A stretch of 64,000 nucleotides of DNA from Chloroflexota bacterium (GTDB lineage Bacteria > Chloroflexota > UBA11872): positions 1 to 64,000 of the forward strand of contig JAJECS010000018.1 in the NCBI GenBank assembly GCA_022821905.1, given 5' to 3'. Shown here piece after piece: positions 1 to 9,389 of the stretch. The position numbers were made by a program, and so were the translations under genes. Numbering within the stretch: position 1 is the first letter of the stretch; every line of letters begins with the position of its first letter. Under the pieces are notes generated by a model that saw only the letters and a list, made by a program, of their open reading frames with translations, searched no databases and was not told the DNA's origin.

Positions 1-9
1 GTCGGAACC

Positions 10-861
10 GTGCAGACCGTCGCGATTGGCGTGGGGCTCGCGGCCTACGTGCTGCCCACGGTGGGGTGGGCGCTCCTCGACGAGAAGGCGCAGCTTGTGC
101 CCGAGCGATTCCCCGCCTCGATTCGCACGGCGGCGGAGGAGTTGGACCGGCGCAACGCTGACGGGCGATCACGCACGCTTCTGGCATTTCCGCAGCATTT
201 TCGCTTCCCCGAATGGTCGTCGCACCGGCGGGTCTTGCACTTTCCCGAGAATGGTGCCGTCACCTCGCCCTACCTCATGCGGTCAACCGTCGTGGGCCTA
301 ACGCTGAGTGATCAGATGCTGAGAGATTCTCCGGAAATGGCTACGACACTCCGGACGCATAGTGTGGCCCGCGTACTGGTTCCGACCGGCACCATCGGCG
401 GTCGCGATCTCGCCGAGCGTCTGCATCAGAGCGACGGCTTCGCGCTCGACTTTGCCGAGGGGTATTACGAGATCTTCCGCACGGTCGAACCGCCATATCC
501 CTGGGTCTATGAGGAGACGTCAGCCGGACGGGAGGATCTGTCCTGGCGGCGAGAAGGAATGCACCGCCTGGTGATCGAAGTGCCGCCGGCGGGGGAGCAG
601 GCGCGTGAAATTGTCACCCAGGAGCTTTGGGATCCGCTCTGGGCCGCCGAGTTGCCGCAGCACGTCGCCACGGTGGAACGCTCGGCGCGCGGTCTGCTCA
701 CCGTTCGACTCGAGCCCGGGGCATATGGTCGCCTGGTACTCGAGTATGGCCTGCAGCGCGCCCTCATTGCCGGTCACGCGATAGCGTGGACCGGTCTTCT
801 GGCTTGGGCCGTGTGGGCGGCGTGGCCGCACCGGCCGCGGCGACTTTGGGAACGCCCATGA
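10..861 (+). CDS. C-terminal part of a YfhO/GT-C-like membrane protein (probably 5'-truncated by the window edge)
   Basis: Aligns by eye with the C-terminal third of the protein at 19460-21532 (LVPERFPxSxRT..DRRNA..SRTLLA; RVLVPTGT; YYE(I/V)FRTVEPxYPWVY; KREGMHRLVI(E/D)(V/L)PPAGE). Frame is open close to the window start. Confidence 0.7.
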   Translation: MQTVAIGVGLAAYVLPTVGWALLDEKAQLVPERFPASIRTAAEELDRRNADGRSRTLLAFPQHFRFPEWSSHRRVLHFPENGAVTSPYLMRSTVVGLTLSDQMLRDSPEMATTLRTHSVARVLVPTGTIGGRDLAERLHQSDGFALDFAEGYYEIFRTVEPPYPWVYEETSAGREDLSWRREGMHRLVIEVPPAGEQAREIVTQELWDPLWAAELPQHVATVERSARGLLTVRLEPGAYGRLVLEYGLQRALIAGHAIAWTGLLAWAVWAAWPHRPRRLWERP

Positions 862-1583
862 GAGTCGCCGCGTGGCTCGCCGCCACGGCCGTGGCGCTGG
901 CGCTGGCGGCGGTGGTCGCGCCGGGACGCGAATCGGTCGCCACACCAGACAACCTGCCGACATCGAGCATCTCGCTTGGCCCGGTCGTGGGATCGGTTAC
1001 GCAGACGATTGATTTTCCACCCAGTGCGATCGAGACGGTGACCATCTGGACGCGCAGCGAGGGGCCGCGCGCGGCTCTGGGCGAGGCGCACGTGCTGCAG
1101 TCGGGCGACGGCCCGCCGCTCCGCTCGGCCGTTTTCGAGGCGCCGTTGGGCGCCGAGGTGCAGCCAACGCAAATCCCGTTTGCCCCGCTTGACCTTCTGG
1201 CGGGCGGGACGCTGGTGCTCCGCATCGTGGCGCCCGAGCCCGACGCGGCGGCGCTGTACGTCGGGGGGACGCGGAACGACGCCTACCCCGACGGACAGCT
1301 CGTCGATCGGCTGGGCCATGCCCCGGTCGGCATTGATCTGGCATTTGCCACGACCGGGCACGCAGGCGCTCTCGCCCGGTTGCGGACGCAAGCGAGCGAA
1401 GCGCCGGTCTATCTAGGCATTGGACTCGTCGTTGCGCTCCTGGCGGGGTCCGCGGCGGGCAATCTCGCGTGGTCCACGCTGAGGCGTGACCGGTTTGGCG
1501 GATTTGCCGCGGTCGTCGTGGGCGGTGGAATCACCGTGGCCACGGTCGTAGGCGCGCTGCTTGGGCCGGTCACGTTTCCATAA
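858..1583 (+). CDS. Membrane-anchored companion protein of unknown function (N- and C-terminal hydrophobic segments)
   Basis: ATGA overlap with the upstream CDS (ATG 858, TGA 859-861). Clear paralog of 21529-22251 (LGP(V/L)VGS(V/I)TQ..; YVG(G/A)TxNDAYxxGQLVDRLG). Confidence 0.75.
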   Translation: MRVAAWLAATAVALALAAVVAPGRESVATPDNLPTSSISLGPVVGSVTQTIDFPPSAIETVTIWTRSEGPRAALGEAHVLQSGDGPPLRSAVFEAPLGAEVQPTQIPFAPLDLLAGGTLVLRIVAPEPDAAALYVGGTRNDAYPDGQLVDRLGHAPVGIDLAFATTGHAGALARLRTQASEAPVYLGIGLVVALLAGSAAGNLAWSTLRRDRFGGFAAVVVGGGITVATVVGALLGPVTFP

Positions 1584-2098
1584 CATTGCGAACAGCACCT
1601 ACGACCTCCGTCAGCCTGACCGACGTGCCCGACCCCCGACTTGTCAGTCGGACTTACGGCTCGCGAGGGAGCGGGCGAGCTTGACCCCTCGCTGGCGCAG
1701 CTCCGGAATCCTTATTGCGGCGTCGCGAATCTTGGTCCACACAATCGCTTTCTACTCGCAATTGAAAAAGCGGACGAGCCTGAGATTCGGCCTGACTGGT
1801 CAACCCCAGTCGCACGCGATGCTGTTCGATCACAGCTTATGGCAGCCGATTACACTTGCCTATACCGAGACTCCGACAGATACTAATTGTGAATTGTTAT
1901 TGGTGATCCGCGTGAGAATGTCATGGCTATACAATCTGTAGATAAGCAGCGCATTGATCTACGAACGCCTTGTCAATCGAGCGCAAAATCTGGTGCGAAC
2001 TACGATTGGTTGACCCCTCGTTGGCAACTGGTCCGGGCGTCTCGGTGAGATTACGGTTCTGGCGGCGCCGTAGCCGCCAGTGGTAGCATCCCGCGCTT

Positions 2099-3358
2099 GT
2101 GGCCCCGGTGACAGCGCCGTTGCGAATACTCCTAGTCATGAACGGTTTGGTTCGTGAGCAAGTGGATGGCGGGTGCGTCAGGATTATCGAGGTCGCGAGG
2201 CAATGGCAGCGAGCCGGACACGAGATCCACCTGATGGGCAGTGCCCAAGCTGGGATTTCATGCAGGCAGTGGGGGCTTCAACCTACGGTGCATACCAGCC
2301 GGTGGCGGGGAGGTCAGAGTCGCTGGTGGCTCGTGCTTCACTCAATTACGGTATGTGTTTTTCTGCCAAAGTCGCTTTGGCGCTTGCAGCCAGATCTGAT
2401 TGTAACCTCGCACGATCAGCCCTACGACGTCTTGCCTGGGGCGATGCTCAAGCTTCAGCGCTGGAGGCGGGTGTGCCTGGCCGTTTCGGTGCCCATGATG
2501 CCGGCGTGGAGGTTTTGGCGCCGCCGAGGGCCGCCCTGGTATAACGCGCTGGCCTTTCTGGTCGCGCAGCGGCTGTCGTTAGTGCTGGCGGCGCTGGTTG
2601 CGAATCGCACGCTTGCCGTGGCTCGCGCCACCGCCCGGCAGCTTCGTCGCAGCGGATTTCCGATGGGTCGTGTCACCGCGGTTGCCTGCGGCGTGGATCT
2701 GAAGGCGCTTCGCGCGGTTACGCCAGATCCCGGCACTCCGTGTTACGACGCCGTATCGGTTGGGCGCCTGGCCGCTGCCAAGGGTGTGTTCGATCTCATC
2801 GACGCGTGGGAGTTGGTCGTCGCGCAGAAACCAGATGCCAAGCTCGCGATCATCGGTGACGGTCCCGACCAGGCAATGGTCCAGGCACGTGTGCGACGTC
2901 GTGGCCTCGCCGAAAGTGTCGACCTGTTGGGCGCGATCGATTCCGACCAGAAGAACCAGGTCGTCAGCGCCGGCCGGCTATTCACACTGCCATCACACGA
3001 GGAGAGCTGGTCGATTGCCATGGGCGAGGCCATGGCCCTTGGCACCCCGGTGGTCGCCTACGACCTGCCTGAACTGTTGGAGGTCTGGGGCGATGCTTAC
3101 CACGCCGTGCCGGAAGGCGACATCCCCGCTCTTGCTGGCGCTATTCTCTCCCTTCTGAGCCACGAATCCCGCCGTCTCGGGCTTGCCAAGCGGGGCTCGG
3201 CCCGCGTGAGCGAGCTTGATTGGTCGGTTATCGCCGAGCGCGAGCTTCAACTGCTGTTGGGAGACGTGGCTGATGTAGATCCGCTCGGCACCGACCCGTG
3301 GCTGGTGGCGGCGTCCTCGCGCTCGCACCCCGGCCAGACGAGCCCAGCGGCCAAGTAG
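2099..3358 (+). CDS. Glycosyltransferase family 4 (GT-B)
   Basis: GTG start; C-terminal GT1/GT4 signature (KLAIIGDGPDQ..LLGAI..LFTLPSHEESWSIAMGEAMALGTPVVAYDLPEL). Paralog of 15982-17169. Confidence 0.85.
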   Translation: MAPVTAPLRILLVMNGLVREQVDGGCVRIIEVARQWQRAGHEIHLMGSAQAGISCRQWGLQPTVHTSRWRGGQSRWWLVLHSITVCVFLPKSLWRLQPDLIVTSHDQPYDVLPGAMLKLQRWRRVCLAVSVPMMPAWRFWRRRGPPWYNALAFLVAQRLSLVLAALVANRTLAVARATARQLRRSGFPMGRVTAVACGVDLKALRAVTPDPGTPCYDAVSVGRLAAAKGVFDLIDAWELVVAQKPDAKLAIIGDGPDQAMVQARVRRRGLAESVDLLGAIDSDQKNQVVSAGRLFTLPSHEESWSIAMGEAMALGTPVVAYDLPELLEVWGDAYHAVPEGDIPALAGAILSLLSHESRRLGLAKRGSARVSELDWSVIAERELQLLLGDVADVDPLGTDPWLVAASSRSHPGQTSPAAK

Positions 3359-3429
3359 GTGTTCGAGCCCGGCGATAGCCGCTCCAGGTTCGCGCACACG
3401 GCAGCGCGCTGAGCCAACGAACGCCTGAG

Positions 3430-4761
3430 GTGCGCCAGGCCGCAGAAGCGCCCAACGGTCGCGATGGCGGCGGTGCGCAGGGCTCTGCGGGGCGCGAATC
3501 CTCGGGGCCGCGCGCCGTTGCCCGCGACACCGTGGTGCTTGGCGGCCTCAGCTTCCTCGCCAGCCTGACGTCCTTTGGGTTTCAGTGGGCCATGGCGCGC
3601 CTGCTGGCGCCGGGAGACTATGCGGACCTTTTCGCCGTGCTGGCGCTGTTTGCCGTGCTCTCCGTACCGTCCCAACTTCTGCTGCCCATCGGTACCCGCA
3701 GCACCAGCCTCGCCGTGGTTGCCCGAGGCCGCTCGGCCGCCCTCGCGATCTTGCGGCGAGCGCTCGTCCGAGCTGGGGTTGTTGGCCTCGTCGCGTGGAT
3801 CGTTGTCGCCGCCGCGAGTGGCGCCATCGAAGCTCTGATCGGGACTGACAACCGAGCCGCGGTCATTTGGCTGGGTTGTGCGGTTGCCATCGGCTTTGTG
3901 GTGCCGTTCACCAAGGCGCTGCTGACCGGCCTGCGCGCGTTTCTCTTGCTCGGGGCGTCGAATCTGGTGGACGGTGCATTGCGCGCGGGGATCGGCGTCG
4001 GGTTGGTGGCCCTCGGCTTTGGCGTAGCCGGGGGTATGGCTGCATCGGCGCTTTCCGGTCTCATCGGCGTTCTGATCGTGGTGCTCGCCGCGCCATACAT
4101 CGCGCGGGCGACGACGGAAACGCCGGTAGGCGCCGTCCCCGATGCGACCGGCCTGTCGGCGCACGTACGGGTCGGGTTGCTCGCGCTCTCGCTGGCCATC
4201 CTGACGAACGTGGACGTTTTGGTCGTGCGGCACTTTTTCGACGATGCCGGCGCGTCCTTGTACGCGGCCTCTGCCCTCGTTGGGCGCATCGTCCTCTTCG
4301 CATCGTTGCCCGCCGCGCAGGTTGTGCTCCCGCACATCATTCGGCACGTAGCCGCCGGCGAGCCGCTGACCCGTACGTTCGCGGTGACTGCCGCCTTTAC
4401 GGTCCTCATCAGCGGCGGCGCTGCCCTGGTGATCGTTGCTCTGCCCGAACTGGTCTTCCAGATCATTTTCGCGGACCGTTACGTGCCGGTCCCGCAGCTG
4501 GTCTGGGGCTATACCCTCGCCGGATCGCTCCTGGCGCTCGTCACAATGCTCACCTACTTCCATATCGGGGCCGGTACGCTTCGCGTATGGGTTGTGCTTG
4601 TTCCGCTGAGCATCGCGTGCGCCGTGACGCTGTGGCTGCATCACGAATCCCTGACAGCCGTGGCGTGGACCCTCGACGCCTTTCTTGGCGCCGGGGCGCT
4701 CGCGTTGCTCGGCTGGGCCGTCAAGGTGCTCCGGAGGGAACGCACCGCGGCGGCGCGCTAG
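3430..4761 (+). CDS. Polysaccharide flippase / MOP-superfamily membrane protein (Wzx-like)
   Basis: 443 aa with many hydrophobic segments; flippase-like pattern; located between glycosyltransferase genes. Confidence 0.7.
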   Translation: MRQAAEAPNGRDGGGAQGSAGRESSGPRAVARDTVVLGGLSFLASLTSFGFQWAMARLLAPGDYADLFAVLALFAVLSVPSQLLLPIGTRSTSLAVVARGRSAALAILRRALVRAGVVGLVAWIVVAAASGAIEALIGTDNRAAVIWLGCAVAIGFVVPFTKALLTGLRAFLLLGASNLVDGALRAGIGVGLVALGFGVAGGMAASALSGLIGVLIVVLAAPYIARATTETPVGAVPDATGLSAHVRVGLLALSLAILTNVDVLVVRHFFDDAGASLYAASALVGRIVLFASLPAAQVVLPHIIRHVAAGEPLTRTFAVTAAFTVLISGGAALVIVALPELVFQIIFADRYVPVPQLVWGYTLAGSLLALVTMLTYFHIGAGTLRVWVVLVPLSIACAVTLWLHHESLTAVAWTLDAFLGAGALALLGWAVKVLRRERTAAAR

Positions 4762-4883
4762 CCAGACGGCCGGCAAATGGTGTGCGCCCGACTGGGTCGG
4801 TGAAGCTCTGGGAGTTGCGGCGGCGCACAACGGGTCGCCGGCGGCTCGGTGCGTGAGGAACGCGCGTTGAACCTGGTCGGCGC

Positions 4884-7800
4884 ATGACCTCGGGCGTTGC
4901 GCAAGCGGTGGCCCGCAGCAGCCATTCATCGTTGCTCGGGCCGGTCCGGCGCATCGTCGCGTGGGGAAAGCGGCTCATCGCGCGCCACCCGGACGCAACG
5001 GCCTACGTGGCCATCCTGCTGCTGGTCGTGATCTGGCACCGCGGACTGATCTTCGACCCTGGGTACTTGGGGCTCCGTGACGATTGGACCACCCCGCCGG
5101 CCGCCTGGCAGAACACCGACTTTGCGCTCGATCGGCTCTCGGCCTGGCAGACGAACTACTTCGGACAGTCCGAGGAAGAGCGGGCGATGACCCAGTACCT
5201 CCAGCTCACGTTGGGGGCGCTGGCATTGCTTCCCGGGGTGGACGGGTGGCTGACGTCGCGCGTGTCGATTGTCTTTCTCGCGCTTGCCGGCGTCTTCATG
5301 TACCAGGCCGCGAAGCGCCTGGGTACGGGCAGGCCGGGGGCCTTTGCGGCCGCCGTCGTCTACATGACGACGCCGTTTTTCCTCGACGCGTTCATCACCG
5401 GCTATGCCGCCATGCTCATCGGCGTCGCGCTGCTGCCAAAGGCGGTGCAAGTTGCGCACGAGACCTTCGATCGGGCGCCGGGTGTGCGCGGCTTCGTCCG
5501 TGGCAGCCTGTGGATCGGGTTGGCCGCCAGCTCAGTTCATCTGACCTTCATCACGAGCGCTCTGGTCGGCGCCTACGCGCTTTTCCGCGCGTTCACCGCG
5601 TCAGGCTCTCGGGAGCAGCGCCTGCAGCGTCTGGGGCTCGTCGCCGCCATGGCCCTCAGCGTCGTCCTGCTGCATCCCGCCGTCGCGTTCATCGTCTGGC
5701 AGCTCCTCGTGGTTCCCTCGGCCAGCGAGGTCATGTCGGCCTGGAGCATTGAAGCCGCCGCCCAGTGGATCAAGGGTGCGGCGCCGACGCTCGCCGAAGC
5801 CCTGACCCTGACCGGGAGTCCCTACAACTATTCCCAACACCCGGCAGGGCCCCTCGCCCACGTCAGCGGCCTCGGGCTGGTCGCCCGTGGCGTGCTGGCC
5901 GGCATGGCGCTCGCGGCCCCCGTCCTGCTCCGCGGCCCGGCCCGGCAGCAGGCGGTGCTGGCACTGCTCGGGTTCATCGTGCTCGTGCTGATCGGCAAGG
6001 GATTCAACGAGCCGTTGCCCGTCATTCAGGAGATGCTCGACAGCACGCTCATCGGCGCAATCTTCAGGAATGTCCGTTACCTCACCGTCGGGGCCGGGCT
6101 GCTGCTCGCCCTGCTGGTGGGACAAACGGTGGCCCACCTCGCAGCGCGGCCTCCGAATCTGCAACGGGCTGCGGCCAGCGTTCTAGCTGGCGTCGTGGTT
6201 GCGGCCAGCACCCTCCCGTTTTGGAGCGGGGATCTCGCCGGCCACCTGCGCCCCTACCGGATTGACGCCGATACGACCGCGGTGTTGGACAGGCTCCGAT
6301 CGCTTCCCCACGACGACCGGATGGTCCACGTGCCCATGTTCTGGCCGAGCAGCTACGAGAGCCGCATGGGCCATTCCTCCAGCCGGGGCAATCCGCCGCC
6401 GGTGGTGCAGCCGCCCAAGCGCTCCATCTGGGGGTCGGCGTCGGCGACGCTCAACGGTCCCTATTTCGCCGCGCTCAACCAGGGGCTGTATGGCCCCAGC
6501 CGGTATCCCGTCGACCGCCTGCTGGCGTTTGGACGGGTTCGGAACGTCTTGCTGGACCCGCATTGGGTAAGCGCGCCCGCGGGCCTGATTTTGGCGACCG
6601 GGGAGCCGTGGCTGGCGTCGCAGGAGCAGCGCCCGCGCCCGCGGCTGGCGCTGGCGCAGCAGCCTGGCCTGCGCCGCCTTGACGACCTGTCGGTGGGTGA
6701 GGTTGAGCTCTACGAGGTCGTCACACCCCCGGCGCAGCGGCTCGGTATTCCCGACCGGATACTCGTCGGGTCGCCGTCGCTGCGACCGCTCGTCACGGCC
6801 TGGCACATGTTCAGCGATGCGGGATCCGTGACGCTCACCGGCGGCGAGGTGGGCGTGCGGGGAATCACCGGCGCTCCGGGTGGCGCCGTCCACGCCGCCT
6901 CGGAGATCTGGCTGGGTGCCGATCCGCTGGACCTGGCGGCCGCCCATTTGCCGGAGGGCGCGCTGGTGAGTCCGGCGGATCAGGTGTGGCCGGAGGTCCC
7001 GGACGCCACGCGGGAATGGGTAGCGCCCTACAAGAATGCCTGGTGGTATGCGGATCCCGAGATCGCGGACATGACCCGCGGGCTCCTGACCCGAGCCGGC
7101 GGTGCAGCCTTCACGGTTGCCGTCGACACGTCGGGCGCGACCAGCGAGCTCTGGATCCGCCACTTTGTGAGCCCGGAGGGCGGGGCGCTCGAAGTCATGC
7201 TCGACGGCCGATCGGTGGCGCGGGTCCTCACGCGCGAGGCGGCGGGCTACGGCTATCGCTGGACGCGGATCGAGGCGCCGACCAGCGGCGCGGGCACCCA
7301 CACGGTGGAGGTTCGCACCGACGGTCCCGGTCTCAATGCCGTGTCGCAGCTGGGGCTGCTGACGACGGCGGAGATTGAGTCCGCCGACCGGGCGGCGGCT
7401 CGGGCGCTGGCGCAGTTGCCGCTGTTCACGGTGCTGCCGGACCTGGGAACGACCGACGGCGATCGCACCTTCCGGCTGGCACGGGCCGGGGTGTACACGG
7501 TGCGACTGGCGACCCCGCCGCACCTGCGGCCGACGCTGATGATCGATGGCGCGGCCGTGACGCTGGAGCGCGCGAGGACCGACACGGGGCACGACATCCT
7601 GGAAGGGGTGGTGGAACTCGACGCTGGCGCCCACCGTCTGACACTGCGGGCGCCGCGGCCGGCCGAGCCGGTGGTCAGCGTGACCCACCAAACGCTGGAA
7701 GCGGAGGGCTACCGACCCTGCGAGGCCGCCGTTTGTGGGGGCCCGGTGCGCGTGGAAGCCACCGTGCCGTCCGACGGGCGCACGGTCTCCTTCCTTGGCC

Positions 7801-8405
7801 GCCTCACCGCGGGCGCCGACGACGCCTACGCGATCGGCGCCCAGGTCTATCCCGAGATCACACGCGTGCGCCACCGTGAGGAGGCCGGACAGCGCAACCG
7901 GCTCGTCCGAGTCGAGGTGCCGCTCGATCCGGGCTCGGGCACTGCCACCCTTGAGGTCGCGCACCTGTACGAACAGCTGCCCGGCCTGGAGTTTGAGTTG
8001 CTGGAGGTGGCGGTATCGCCGTTGCCGCATGGCCTATCCGTGGTGCTGGCGGACGAGCGGCAGCCGGTCGCTCCGGTCGGTGGAGCCCTGGCGCTGACCG
8101 GAGATGAGCGCGGCTGGGCGGCGGCCGAGTACACGGGGGAGGCGGCAGAGCGGCTGGTGCGGCTGGACGAGCGCTTCGACCCGCGCTGGGTGCTGCACGT
8201 CAACGGCGAAGAAGTGAGCGCGGCGCGTCATGTGGTGCTGGACGGGCACTTCAACGGCTGGCTCGTGGAGTTGGCGGCGGGAGATGAAGTGACGGTGACG
8301 TTTGCACCGAACGCGGGATATTTTTGGATCTTGATGGCGAATCTGGGCTTTCTGGTGGGGATGCTCGTGGTGGGCTGGGCGCCGGCCCCGCGCCTGTGGC
8401 GGTAG
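4884..8405 (+). CDS. Large GT-C/YfhO-like polytopic membrane protein with C-terminal beta-rich extracytoplasmic domains
   Basis: 1173 aa; N-terminal multi-TM half, C-terminal YfhO-like tail (FDPRWVLHVNGEEVSAARHVVLDGHFNGWLVEL..VTVTFAPNAGYF + TM). Close paralog at 9390-12917. Confidence 0.7.
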   Translation: MTSGVAQAVARSSHSSLLGPVRRIVAWGKRLIARHPDATAYVAILLLVVIWHRGLIFDPGYLGLRDDWTTPPAAWQNTDFALDRLSAWQTNYFGQSEEERAMTQYLQLTLGALALLPGVDGWLTSRVSIVFLALAGVFMYQAAKRLGTGRPGAFAAAVVYMTTPFFLDAFITGYAAMLIGVALLPKAVQVAHETFDRAPGVRGFVRGSLWIGLAASSVHLTFITSALVGAYALFRAFTASGSREQRLQRLGLVAAMALSVVLLHPAVAFIVWQLLVVPSASEVMSAWSIEAAAQWIKGAAPTLAEALTLTGSPYNYSQHPAGPLAHVSGLGLVARGVLAGMALAAPVLLRGPARQQAVLALLGFIVLVLIGKGFNEPLPVIQEMLDSTLIGAIFRNVRYLTVGAGLLLALLVGQTVAHLAARPPNLQRAAASVLAGVVVAASTLPFWSGDLAGHLRPYRIDADTTAVLDRLRSLPHDDRMVHVPMFWPSSYESRMGHSSSRGNPPPVVQPPKRSIWGSASATLNGPYFAALNQGLYGPSRYPVDRLLAFGRVRNVLLDPHWVSAPAGLILATGEPWLASQEQRPRPRLALAQQPGLRRLDDLSVGEVELYEVVTPPAQRLGIPDRILVGSPSLRPLVTAWHMFSDAGSVTLTGGEVGVRGITGAPGGAVHAASEIWLGADPLDLAAAHLPEGALVSPADQVWPEVPDATREWVAPYKNAWWYADPEIADMTRGLLTRAGGAAFTVAVDTSGATSELWIRHFVSPEGGALEVMLDGRSVARVLTREAAGYGYRWTRIEAPTSGAGTHTVEVRTDGPGLNAVSQLGLLTTAEIESADRAAARALAQLPLFTVLPDLGTTDGDRTFRLARAGVYTVRLATPPHLRPTLMIDGAAVTLERARTDTGHDILEGVVELDAGAHRLTLRAPRPAEPVVSVTHQTLEAEGYRPCEAAVCGGPVRVEATVPSDGRTVSFLGRLTAGADDAYAIGAQVYPEITRVRHREEAGQRNRLVRVEVPLDPGSGTATLEVAHLYEQLPGLEFELLEVAVSPLPHGLSVVLADERQPVAPVGGALALTGDERGWAAAEYTGEAAERLVRLDERFDPRWVLHVNGEEVSAARHVVLDGHFNGWLVELAAGDEVTVTFAPNAGYFWILMANLGFLVGMLVVGWAPAPRLWR

Positions 8406-8529
8406 ATCGAATGCCGGTCGAATGCGTGCAATGAGCAGCCGCGGCGTGGCCAAGCCCAGAGTAAGCGGTGGCTAGTGCCAATTCGGCGTCTGGGTGGGGG
8501 CAACTGCACCCAGTCATGTGCAAGGATAA

Positions 8530-9267
8530 GTGCTTGTGTTGAGCCACCTAATCCGTTGGGCTGCGCCCTATCGGACCTGGATTGTGCGCCACCGGCTGTT
8601 GCGGTCGGTCGTGCTGCGCATCCTCACGCTCCATCGTGACGGCAGCGTGACGGTGGTCCGTTTGGGCCAGGCGAAGGGCCTGCAATGGCGACGCTCCAAA
8701 CGCAACGTCGTGGTGGAGTATTGGCTCGGGACATTCGAACCGCTGGTACAGCAGACGATCGCCGAAAGTCTCTCGCCCGGAGACGCATTCTTCGATGTCG
8801 GTTCCCATAGTGGCTTCCACAGCCTCGTCGGCGCTCGCGCCGTCGGGCCGGCGGGATTGGTTGTCGCGATCGAGCCGGATCCAGCGAATGCCGCCGAAGT
8901 GGAAGGTCAGGCTGCGCTCAACGGGTTCGATCACATCACGGTCGTGCGCAAGGTTGCCGTTTCCGACCTCTCGGGAGCCTCGTCGTCGACTGATGGCGCG
9001 GCGGCGACCCCGACAACGATCGACGAACTCACCCAGGAGTTTCGGCCGCCGTCGCTGATCAAAATTGACGTGGAAGGGCTCGAGCTCGAAGTTCTCCGGG
9101 GGGCGGCGGCCACCCTTCGCGAGCACCGTCCGACCGTGGCGGTTGAAGCTCACTCCGATGGGTTGGCTGACATCACCGTTGCGCGGCTGACGGCGCTTGG
9201 ATACCACTGTGTCACGCGTCCGGCTCCCTACGGGCCGGAGTTCCATATCGTGGCGAAGCCCACATGA
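8530..9267 (+). CDS. FkbM-family SAM-dependent methyltransferase
   Basis: DVGSHSGFHSLVGARAVGPAGLVVAIEPDPANAAEVEGQ..LIKIDVEGLELEVLRGA motifs. Confidence 0.9.
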   Translation: MLVLSHLIRWAAPYRTWIVRHRLLRSVVLRILTLHRDGSVTVVRLGQAKGLQWRRSKRNVVVEYWLGTFEPLVQQTIAESLSPGDAFFDVGSHSGFHSLVGARAVGPAGLVVAIEPDPANAAEVEGQAALNGFDHITVVRKVAVSDLSGASSSTDGAAATPTTIDELTQEFRPPSLIKIDVEGLELEVLRGAAATLREHRPTVAVEAHSDGLADITVARLTALGYHCVTRPAPYGPEFHIVAKPT

Positions 9268-9389
9268 GTGAGCTTGTGCCAGCGAGGCTGCGGTGGACGA
9301 CATATCGGACGCGTCATGGGTCCGGGCCTATGTCGGCGCCGGAAAATTCCCGGCGCTCTCGACGCCGCGACGACGCAAGCTGATCACGT

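Noticed and set aside
1561-1941. 126-aa ORF and nested 81-aa ORF in the 1.6-2.1 kb gap
   Set aside because: No recognisable motifs, overlapping alternatives, no clear ribosome-binding site.
3247-4929. 560-aa minus-strand ORF
   Set aside because: Antisense shadow of the flippase gene; low-complexity, no recognisable motifs.
6183-8030. 615-aa minus-strand ORF
   Set aside because: Antisense shadow of the 1173-aa membrane protein; a similar shadow exists over its paralog (11151-12755).
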